A stretch of 64,000 nucleotides of DNA from Phytophthora hibernalis (lineage: Eukaryota; Oomycota; Peronosporomycetes; Peronosporales; Peronosporaceae): positions 1 to 64,000 of the forward strand of contig JAAKBF010000010.1 in assembly GCA_012656075.1 (NCBI GenBank), read 5' to 3'. Positions 55,230 to 64,000 of the stretch are shown piece after piece (positions within the stretch are counted from its first letter, which is position 1; the number at the start of each line of letters is the position of its first letter). Made by a program: the position numbers and the translations under genes. Below the pieces are notes generated by a model. It searched no databases. It was not told the DNA's origin and saw nothing but the letters and a program-made list of their open reading frames with translations.

Positions 55230-57629
55230 ATGGACGAACGCTACAGCCACAGCTACAACCGCAGTGCCAAGCCACCGGAGGACGCGTGGCCCTTCCACTC
55301 CATCGGAGGCCCCGAGAGGATCCTCGTGCCAAGAGGCGAAAGCTGCCGGAAGTTGAGTTTCCTCTTGGGAAAAGTGGACGAACAAGGCGAATATTCCTTC
55401 AACGGGGCCGCCTCCTGTCTGCCAGACGTGTCCGGCCTCGCTCTGCAGGGACTGGGGACGGTGCCGCTCCCGTTGTGCCAGGAAATCGCTCAGAAACTCG
55501 CGTCCCAAGGCACCGAGGAGCAGAAAAACCTCTGGACGTTGCCTCTAGACCGAGTGCAGATGCAAAACCAAGCGTGGGACACAGGGATGACGACGCTCAG
55601 TGCTATGAGCGCCCAGAGACTGGGCTTCAATGGAGTGACACTGCAGCCAGTGCTGACTAAAGTGCTGGTGCTGGCAGCAGGAGGGTCCGTCCACAAACAG
55701 CCAGGAGTCCAGAGGGAACGCTGTGTGGGAACGTTAGTGGTGCAGTTGCCGTCGGAATGTACGGGAGGAAACTTGGTGGTGTACGAAGAGGAGATTCGCA
55801 GTGAAGTTCGCTACACTCTGGGCAAGGAAAAGGCGTTCAAGCCGCACTATGCAGTGTACTCTGCTGGGGCATACTGTGCTGTGCAACAAGTGACGAGTGG
55901 GTACTGTCTGATGATGGTGTACGCGTTGATGTTGCCACCGGAATTGCCGGCTGATTGTGGACGCGCGAATCGCAACTTGATCAGACTGCAACTTGCAGAG
56001 AACATGAAATTGCTACAGGGAGGCCCGGATGATGAGGATTTGGATGAAACGCAGAATTATACGAGACCGGGTGAGAGTGGAATGCTTGCCCTTATGATGT
56101 CCAAGGCGTTCACGCAGACAGAGGTTGAGGCTGCCGGTGTTGGTGCACTTTCAGCCGTCGACCGTAATCGATTCCAGTTTTGAAGGACGCGAACATTTTT
56201 CTTGAGTCGGGGCAGAAGCTGGTGTTTTACCTGGTGCGTCTTCGTTATCGAGTTCCGATTCTCGGCCAGAACAACCTGCCAGAAGCGAAACAAGTGGTGC
56301 AGGACATGACTTGGTATTTGACCAGCGGCGCGAAGATCGATGGTGGAAAATTGCACGATGTCAAGTGGACAAAGAAGCTGAACTTCTTGAATCCTGCCAA
56401 CGAAACACTGGCGCAACTGTGGGAGAATGGAGAGAGAACATTGGCACGGAGCACGAACGTTTCGCACTTATTGGCTGGCCTGCCTCGGCCGACATAGTGA
56501 ACTCACTCGCACTGTTTGGAGAGGTGTCTTCTATCCCTGTGATCCTTGCGCACTCTTTTATCAGTACTACGACGCTCGAATGCTTCTCAGCGCAGAACTT
56601 GATGGAAGTGGAAACTATTTCGCTCAATCTCTGAAAAACTCCGAGAAGGGCAATGCATCTGTTGAGCTTCTACCCTTTTGCCGAAAGCTAGGAGCTGCAA
56701 TCGTCGACTTGGGTGACACTACGCTGGTCCAGGTATTTTTCAACAAGTATGTTGCCCAGCTGAAAGACAAAGACCGACAGTTATTTCTCCAATGGGTTCC
56801 AACTCTCGTGCGAACATTTGGGTGGGCAAACGTTAGCGCCGACATACTGAATGCCATCGATGTGCAGTCAACTGAAATTCGTTTGGACCGAGCTTTGGAA
56901 CTCGCAGACGTACTCCGTGACAATGACACTGCGCTAAAAGCTCTGGTCGTGTTTGCACTGAAGAAAGCCCATTTATGGTGCTCAAGCCACGCCGATGCAT
57001 TCGTATCTTCGGGTAAGATCGTCACACTTTTGAAGAATGCGTCGGCGTGTGGGAGTTCTCAAATATTTTCCAGCCTATCAGCTGTATTGAACAAGATCGA
57101 TGGTTGTCTTCTGCACACAGTGATTGATGCTCTCGCAAAATACGTCAATACCTCGAGTTTGCCTGAGAAACGTACTACGCTTGCCTTGCTTGCAGCGAGA
57201 CGTCGTAAATGGCTACTCGCCGAGATCGAAAACACGAAGCAACCGCTGACATGGGAGATCCCTGACACGAACTTTCCAAATGCAGACGACATCGCTCTTT
57301 TCCTGAAGGGATCAGGGGCGTCCTTCGAAATTTCTGGTTTCTCTGGCATTGGCGATGCCCGAAAACGAGCTAAAGTACTCCGCCAGAAAATCAAGGGGTC
57401 TGTGAACGTTGTAGCAGATGGGAGAGGAAAAGCTGCGCGCGTACAAATACTGAAAGCAGGTGGAGAATTTGACACGCGCAGAAAGGATGTGCTGATGTAC
57501 CGGTTGGAGGCAGATCGCCTTGGTCAGATCGTGGAGGCTATGCTACCTCAGGACGAAAACAAAAACACTTTCAACGTCGGCGTGTCAGGGCGTAAGCGAC
57601 TACGCGAAGCTGATCCCAACATCGAGTAG
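55230..57629 (+). pseudogene. 2-oxoglutarate/Fe(II) oxygenase-like gene with degraded active site and several frame breaks
   Basis: The first good ATG is at 55,230 (MDERYSHSYN); an upstream ATG at 55,158 could add a short extension if one base were missing. The middle shows the prolyl-hydroxylase-like fold: GTLVVQLPSECTGGNLVVYEE and QQVTSGYCLMMVYALML. In active relatives an HxD pair precedes GTLVV, a His lies before the VTSGYR segment and Arg closes it. Here I read HKQ, no His, and Cys for Arg, so Fe(II) and cosubstrate binding are probably lost. A long helical C-terminal part (to 57,629) ends in GRKRLREADPNIE. Frames change at about 56,178 (TTTTG), between 56,420 and 56,450, and again before 56,560. 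It is either a pseudogene or an indel-damaged gene for a pseudoenzyme. Confidence 0.7.
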
Positions 57630-59325
57630 GCGTCTCCACCGCAGCTAGTACTCTACTAGCCGGCACCACTTTCATGAAGCTCTTATTAATGGTTTGAACC
57701 TCAGATATTTCTTACTACATGTATTGTACCGGCAGATTGGGATCGGTCACCAAATTCGTAGGGTCATAACTTTTTTTCCTGACCGTATTTTTCGATGGCT
57801 CGTGCTAGTGGTACAAAACGAGTCTACTGAAACTTAATATTTGTGGAGGTTATGTATGATTCTGAGTCTTTCTATATCGAACAAACTTTGAAGTCGCCTG
57901 GAGGACGGATGTCATCTTGCTTCAAATCATGAAAGTCGGAGATGCCGACAGGAAAACTACACCCGAGCCTCACCCTTGAAAACCCTGAGAGCGGTGACAC
58001 AACCCTAAGCCGAGCTAGGTGTGACCCTGCTTGGTCCTGGGTTTAAGCCCGTGTGCTGCGCACACGGATCTTTAAACCACAGGCGTTGTTTCGGCCTGCC
58101 GAGCGAATTACTTTCACCCCTCTTTATCCCGGAGATGTGTTGTTTTGTACCACTAGTCAGTACCTTTTTCGATGCGGTTTTCTTTGCGTGAAAATTCGCT
58201 GAGAGATCTTTAATTGTCCAAAAGCGTGGTGCAATATAGCCGATGATAGCGGGCGGTGCCTTGGTCTTTAATTCGCCAAAAGTCGATTTCATCGTCTTGT
58301 CGCTAGGGTAGGGTTGGATGTTTTATGACCAGCGACTGCCAATTCTCAAGGATGCATACTGAAATCAAGTCTATTTTCGCAACATACAGGCGGTCAGTGA
58401 CAGAGGCGGGTGAAAGTAGTCAAAAGCCGTCAAAAACGGCTAAATTAGCTCAGAAAAACGGAATGTAGCGCAATAGTACTTCAAGAAGCATTTTTTACGG
58501 CTCGATATCTAAATTACTCATTTCTCTACTACGAACAGCACTTAAAATCAATGTCGAACATGTTTCCAGCGAGAACTGATCATCTTCAACACGGATGGTG
58601 CTCCTCTTATGGGACATCATTAATAAAGGCATCACCACTCGTGGTCGCTTTGTTCTGGCTGATGACCAAGCTGTGGATTCGCCGTTGATCTTTTCATTGC
58701 TGCATGCAATATAAGATATCAACATTAAGAGATTTTCGCAAACGTGTTAGTCTGTGCTTCTTACAAAATTTGTAAATTTGTAAACAACAGCTACGGTGAA
58801 TCATTACTTGTGGCTTCGCCTTGACAAATTGGGAAATGAAGAAGAAATATGTCAAACCAGAATTGAATTGAGATGGCCGATAGCGGTGCACGGGTCATTG
58901 CTTGGATCAATCGGGTACATTGGTGGCCGGATTTGCAATGAGCTACACTAACAAACAGTTTGCAAACAGTAGTGTTAGCAGTATCAATACAGTTAGCATT
59001 TGTGCGAGCCCTGGTACAGACAACGACAATAAAAGCCGCGTCACTCGACCAGTCGGACAAGCGTAAAGACGGGTATGTCTATCAAAATGCGCTGATTAGA
59101 TTGGCTAAATTAAAATCAAGCTTAATGACTTTAGTTAACTTTGGACAGAAACCGCGCAAGGAAAATGTTTTTTATGCTGTTAAACTTCAACTTCTGGGTA
59201 TCTTGGAATTGCTTTTTCAAAGCTACTAGCAACTGACTCGGGGTCAATCAATTCCCATGCTCTAATTGTTCAATTTAATCGAAATGAGACGCTTTTCACT
59301 GGCAGTAACCGAGCCTTTGCGATAA
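57630..59325. other. Gene-free stretch with a miniature-element candidate
   Basis: No gene is recognised in 1.7 kb. The candidate element at 57,805-58,156 is the only structured part. An open frame on the minus strand at 58,005-58,292 runs out of that element and is probably chance. Confidence 0.5.
57805..58156. mobile_element. Candidate 352-bp foldback/miniature element
   Basis: A perfect 15-bp inverted repeat, CTAGTGGTACAAAAC at 57,805-57,819 and its complement at 58,142-58,156, brackets a region with a strong inner palindrome (58,041-58,077: GTTTAAG, CCGTGTGC, loop TGC, GCACACGG, then TTTAAAC). No target duplication was found. Confidence 0.5.
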
Positions 59326-60573
59326 TCAGTCAGCCACAGTGCCCGCAGAATTTTTTAACGAGCCCATGACACCAACGTCAAGAGGCTGGCAAACAGCGGT
59401 GCTGTTGGCTGGAAGTGGGACCAAGGTGGCGCTAGCCACCCTCGCAATGACCTCCAGTCCCTCTTCCGACACATGACAATCAAAGTTGTCGGCAAGAAGG
59501 ACAGAAGGAGTCTCTATTTCGAACTTTAGCAGTTCCTTCGCATAAATTTCCCATACTATGCTGTCCATCCAGCCGTTTTCTTGGACGCAGTACACATGCC
59601 CTTGCCCTTGAGGATAAGTTGGGAGCTCTTCTTTCTCAATAGTGTCGCCGGGCTTGCCTTTCACGATGAAAAGGATCGGCGACTTCTTGCCTATAAAAAT
59701 AATTATGAACAACAAATAATAAATATTAGCAAACTTTGTCAGTAGAAACAGATAAAAACACATTCACGTACCATCGGCTCGGACCGTTAGGCACGCCGTC
59801 AGTCTTGCTGAATGCTTCTCGGTATACTTCACTTTAGCAGAGCCCTTGCGACCACGCTCCGCCAAAATGTGCTTAGGCGGGGTGTCGAAGTAGATTGCAG
59901 TTTCGTCGACATTGTATATCATAGATATATCGTAGCTGGCTCCGTGCTTGTCCCAAAACTCAATTGCAAACTTTATGCGTGTTTCTTCCATGTCCGCAGA
60001 CGGCTTCGTGGTATGTTGAGCGACTTGTACTGTAAAACCATGACTAACATCGAATCAAACAATATATTATCATAAAACGAATAAAATAAAATAAAAACAC
60101 ACATAAAATACAATTTTGGTATCGTTTCGAGAAGCGCTGAAGCAAGCGCATGATTGCATTGTCAGCGGATACTAAGCTCTTTTTGCCATTCACGTAGTTG
60201 TTAAACCAACGCCTGTGATTGAGCTTGATATACTCTAACATCATGGTAGTACACAACGGCTTGCAGACGTGTTAGTTAATTTCAACAGTTTTAAAAATAA
60301 AGCAATCGCTTACCTCTTCATCTCGTCGCATGTCCTTCATGAACGTTAGCAGCCATGCGAAAACGGAATTGTCTCTTTTCGACCCTGGCCCTTTAGCGTT
60401 TTGCTTGTTCGTGTTCCCTGGAAGCTGAAGATTGAGCTCGCTTGAGCCACCCAGTCGTGCACCGTGCGTCGGGGGTAGCCTAGAGAGTCAGCAGCTGCCT
60501 GCGCTCAATTTCCGAAATCAGTCGGAGAGCTTGGCGCTTTTGTTCGATAGTGTAGGTGCTCTGTTTGGTGGGC
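59326..60573 (-). pseudogene. Pogo/Tigger-like DDE transposase, intron-bearing, frameshifted
   Basis: The minus-strand N-terminus (MPTKQSTYTIEQKRQALRLI, near 60,573) and GYPRRTVHDWV (about 60,470) form a helix-turn-helix of the pogo/CENP-B type. The catalytic part reads YNVDETAIYFDTPP (first Asp), VLLADNFDCHVS (second Asp) and LVPLPANSTAVCQPLDVGVM (third). A clean GT-AG intron of about 80 bp (59,691-59,770) splits the domain after RADG, with others near 60,010-60,110 and 60,257-60,313. A frame break and stop at 60,480 separate the two N-terminal helices. No terminal repeats were found. It is a domesticated or dead copy; presumed dead. Confidence 0.8.
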
Positions 60574-60699
60574 ATTAGGCCCCAGACGCGAAATCGTAAG
60601 TGAGCGCGCGCTGGGTCCGTCCAAGTTGGCGCCAAATTGGTCAACTGCAAGCCACTCAAATTAGTTGCAATAGGATGGTCCAATATTGTTATAAAGTCT

Positions 60700-61140
60700 T
60701 ACATGATTGGCTATAATAAATTTTCAACGTACAGCTTTTAGATAGATAATTTTAAAAAATCTTCGTGATGGTGATGCATGGCGGATTTTTCTGTTATGGG
60801 GATTTCTCCGTCGTTGTCTGTACTCATTGATTTGCAGTAAATGAAAGACGATCCAATTCTCCCAGATATTCGGCAATTTCACTATTCGATGACCAAATTC
60901 ACTTCTACATGCACGATCTTGTCCTCCGTTGTTATCTCAGGTGACGTTTTAACTTTCCAATGGACCAGATCTACTTGCCAACGCGCGTCGGCAAGGCATC
61001 CAAAAACAAGAATAAATTTGAGCTGTCACGCATGTAGAAATGACACCAAACCAACCACTGCCTTGCGAAGAGCAGCGTAGGGAAAACTCGCCCAACTAGG
61101 GCGTCTGCGACTTAGACTGATGCAACAGTGGTGTTCCAAC
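60700..61140. other. Gene-free spacer
   Basis: This is a non-coding AT-rich stretch between the pogo-like gene and the next retroelement. No LTR boundary could be fixed. Confidence 0.4.
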
Positions 61141-61762
61141 GGTGTATACAGCAGCGTCTGGTGAAGCAGGTGATGGCTACACCGACGAGTTCGTGAGCAG
61201 TCGCCGAGATCCTGGAGTGGTGCGCGACGAGAGCCGCACAAACGAGATCGTAGGTGCCGAGGGTCGCTTCGACGACCGCCAGCAGACCACGGAAGGGCGC
61301 GAACGACGAATGGCGGGCAGGGCGCGAGGCTGGAGGCTCAGTGAGAATGTGCTCACTTCCGAATTAGCGCTCAAGTACGCAGAAGTGAGTGAGCCGAACA
61401 CGCAAGTCCAAGCGAGGTCTACGAGGAACGAGGCTGAGCCAGGGCGAAAACGAGCTGAGGACGGAGTAAACGAAATAGGATAGGAACGAGAGTTCCGGCT
61501 ACTTTGCGGTGGCCCGTACGTGTTGAAGTTGTTGATGAACGCGGACTACTGGGATGTCACCGCAGCAAGCACAGACCAATACAGCTACGTCGGCAGGCAC
61601 ACGTTAACTAGTCCTGTTCGATGGTGGTCATTTTCTTGGGGCAAAGAGTACGAACAACAAAAGCACCAATGACAACTATGACGACGATGAACATGAAAAC
61701 AAGAACTGACAAGCTGAGGCGTTCAGCGAGAAAGACCTCGCCGCGCTTAGTAACTTCTAGGG

Positions 61763-62763
61763 ATGATGATGAGATTAAGGCAAGTGGAAGTGACGGTACT
61801 GCGCAACAAGCTGTCCATACCACCACATTCCAACGAGTCTCAACGTGATGATGATGATGAGGTTCCAGCTGAAGGAACCATACGGGTTCCAGCAGCGGCA
61901 CAAAACGATGATGATGGACGAGATGGTCGACGAGTCGATGGACTAGTTGATCTTCGAGTTGAGAACGATAACGATGAACTGGTCGAACACGAAGCAGGTG
62001 AACGTGATGGGAACGCCGATGGTCGTGTCGAGGACAGAGAACCTACTTCTGTGTCAGATCGAATGGACACGATTTACGAGACCTCACGGCGATGGTGGCA
62101 GGTCTACAATCCAACGCGTCACGCAGCGATGGCCAACCACTCGGTGGTGTAGTCGATGGACGACATCAACTGAGGGTGGATGCACCAAGTTGGAATCAGA
62201 GCGAGCGTGAGCGGGTGACTGGGCCACGTTACGAGGACGCAGTCCGTGGACATGATGATGGTCGAGAAGCAGCGAGGCAGACAGCAAATTTGACGGTTGC
62301 TACACCTGTAACTCGACGAGATGATGATGAACGCAGAACAATGGAGCAGAGAGTAGATGTGACGGTTGCTCCACTCGTAACCCGACGAGGGGCTACTGAC
62401 GCGAGGGTTGAGCCGGGTGAGGCAGGTCGTCAGCCACCACCACCGGCACAACCGACGCGGACAGCAGCACTAACGCGTCGCGGGCAGTCTCGACGAAGCA
62501 CGCGACGAAGTACGAGACGTCGTACGGATCATGGAGGATCGCCTTCTTCAGGAGACAGCAACAGTTCTGACGAATCGTCGAGTAGTGGGTTGAATGAAAG
62601 CGACTATCGGCTTGACCTCAAAGCGACAGTAGCACGAGCAGCAATCAAGAGAGAAGCAGATCACACTAAGAACGCGATAAACGACGTGAACGGCGCTGAC
62701 GAGATGATGGCCGGCACGCTCGAGTTGGACAACGGGACACTCAACCGAGGCAGAAGAGCGTGA
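61763..62763 (+). pseudogene. Retroelement 3 gag, disordered N-terminal part
   Basis: Two overlapping frames (61,763-62,152 and 62,092-62,763) encode acidic and Arg-rich sequence. The pair VTVATPVTRRDDDERR and VTVAPLVTRRGATDAR shows an internal duplication near 62,295-62,400. An Arg/Ser-rich tract (RRSTRRSTRRR) precedes a Ser-rich segment. The frame change near 62,100-62,150 breaks the chain. No enzyme motif is visible. Confidence 0.6.
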
Positions 62764-63207
62764 AAGACTTGGAGTTGCCTTTTTCACTCCATCACCGCAG
62801 ATGTCTGTGTCTACGTGGATTGACTGCGTCGACCTGAAAGGAGCTGAGGCGTCTGAACGAGGCAAGTGGTCGGATAAAGCGCTCTATTCATCTTGGGCAA
62901 CAAGTTGATGGAGAACGCGTCGAAGTGGTGGGACGACATGGATCGTAGACTGCCCGAGTCCAAGCAGACGTGGACCTATCTGAAGAAGGCGTTGCTCAGA
63001 CGGCATGGTGAGAAGTTGGATAAGTCGGTGGCAGAGTGGCGAGTAACCATGCATCCTTTGATGCCTGCTGAAACACATGTAGACTTTGCTGTTGTGCTAC
63101 GTGATGTAGTTGGGCGGGATAAGGTTAGCGAACGGGTGTTGCTAGAGCAATTCTACCGATGCCTTGACAAAACAACGCGGAAACTTGTGAAACAAGGCCG
63201 AAGGTAA
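62764..63207 (+). pseudogene. Retroelement 3 gag, capsid-like domain
   Basis: Reading through 62,764-62,892 (ERLGVAFFTPSPQMSVSTW) into 62,893-63,207 gives KLMENASKWWDDMDRRLP, TWTYLKKALLRRHGEK and VLLEQFYRCLDKTTRKLVKQ. This is the retrotransposon Gag pattern, with the conserved Trp pair and the Leu-Arg-Arg-helix. A one-base slip near 62,890 and a stop after GRR separate the pieces. Confidence 0.75.
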
Positions 63208-63224
63208 AAAAACTCGAGGAATCA

Positions 63225-63965
63225 GTGCATAAGGCGACAAAGATCGACGATCCGATGGACAACGTAGCACAAGGCATGATCAACATTGGGCACGCATGGG
63301 CCACTGCACCAAGCCGCTACGTTGAACCAATGAATGGAACGATGGAACAAGCGACGGTGATTCCTGGTTTCGGTGACGCTGGGTTGCCCACGGAAGCATC
63401 AGGCGGTACAGAAGGCAGTACATCTGCTCAGGACGATGTACAGCCGATTGTGATGTTCACTAACCCTCAAGGGATCTACTACAAGTACTCAGGAACGTGG
63501 GATCCGCCGCCTGGACACCAGTGGAATGGCAAGTACTGGTACGAGCCAAATAAGACTGAAACCAAGGGCGGTCACTGCAAAGAATCCATCAGAAACGAAG
63601 AAGCCGAACCGAAACTGAAGGTGAAACGAGAAAAAAGAAAAGCAGGTGTATCCAGCGGCAGCGAGTCCGACGCCAAGCCAAAGAAAAATAAGTAGAAGGC
63701 GGCTGTGAAGCAGATAACGACGCAGGAGAAGCAGCAAGAAACTCGGTATGGGCCAGGCGGCGAGCAGCAAACAGATAAGCCCCGTTGCTTCAAGTGCGGA
63801 CGGTCAACGCATTGGTCGGTAGCGTGCCCGAACGGCATCAAATGTTTTGCATGTGGCGGCAATGGTCATTTTGCGAGGGACTGCACCGATTCCGATGCGA
63901 AGATGCGGAGCGACGAGTACATGAAAACGCGCACGCCCAAGGACGAGTCGACGGAAAAGTAGTGA
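63225..63965 (+). pseudogene. Retroelement 3 gag, C-terminal part with two CCHC zinc knuckles
   Basis: The first frame (63,225-63,695) carries IYYKYSGTWDPPPGHQWNGK, then a Lys-rich nuclear-signal-like tail. A stop at 63,693 separates it from the second frame (63,705-63,965), which has two knuckles, CFKCGRSTHWSVACPNG and CFACGGNGHFARDC, that bind the element's RNA. The ORF closes at 63,960-63,962; pol probably follows in another frame. Confidence 0.78.
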
Positions 63966-64000
63966 CGGGCGCAGTAGAGGGCTACAGCGTCCGGCGACAA

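Larger units (their letters stand above)
61142..64000 (+). mobile_element. LTR retrotransposon 3, gag region (runs off the window)
   Basis: Plus-strand Gag-like sequence occupies the right edge. It begins with charged, disordered stretches (61,142-62,760) rich in Asp, Arg and Thr, then a capsid-like domain and two zinc knuckles near 63,785-63,885. Protease and later domains are expected beyond 64,000. Confidence 0.78.

Noticed and set aside
58005..58292. A 95-codon minus-strand ORF
   Set aside because: It spans the palindromic element and has no recognisable content. It is probably chance.
1..64000. tRNA or other structured RNA genes
   Set aside because: I looked for cloverleaf-like anticodon and T-arm patterns while reading and saw none that held up. 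A covariance-model scan would be needed to exclude small RNAs.

Overview
The window reads as nuclear DNA of a plant-pathogenic oomycete, most likely Phytophthora. Two short secreted proteins carry RxLR and EER motifs, two Crinkler (CRN) gene copies carry the LFLAK motif, small GT-AG introns interrupt compact protist housekeeping genes, and oomycete-style Ty3/Gypsy debris is abundant. The species cannot be decided from the sequence alone.

Layout: (1) 1-11,367 is a head-to-tail array of about 1,010-bp units. The array runs off the left edge. Each unit has an identical 84-codon Myb/SANT-like ORF and a block shared with an LTR found at 18.4-18.8 kb. (2) 11.37-18.1 kb holds a Gypsy integrase scrap, a complete mariner-like element (TA target, 11,921-13,401), a broken SPRY gene and CRN copy 1 (minus strand). 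(3) 18.1-27.4 kb holds two decayed Gypsy elements. The first has its gag/protease junction segment flipped in place. The second abuts CRN copy 2. (4) 27.4-29.8 kb is CRN copy 2 (plus strand), the right arm of a 2.4-kb inverted duplication whose left arm is 14.6-17.0 kb. (5) 29.9-50.2 kb is a gene-dense core: F-box/SPRY protein, a very large ArfGAP-DENN-IQ-coiled-coil protein, ribosomal proteins eL27 and eL33 (L35a), an F-box/LRR protein, a ferric reductase/NADPH oxidase-like protein, a DHX33-like DEAH helicase, COP9 signalosome subunit 7 and an MMS21/NSE2 SUMO ligase. (6) 50.3-54.0 kb is a second inverted duplication (640-bp arms) enclosing two divergent RxLR effector genes. (7) 55.2-57.6 kb is a 2-oxoglutarate oxygenase-like gene with degraded active-site positions. 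(8) 57.6-64 kb is repeats, a pogo-like transposase and the gag of another LTR retrotransposon.

The core genes serve translation, RNA helicase function, ubiquitin/SUMO control and membrane traffic. Both effector loci lie at the edges of this core, each arranged as an inverted duplication among transposons, which fits the two-speed genome layout known for Phytophthora. Many otherwise good genes are broken by what looks like one missing base, often in a homopolymer. This pattern suggests consensus errors of an under-polished long-read assembly rather than mass pseudogenisation, so 'pseudogene' calls here should be read with that in mind.
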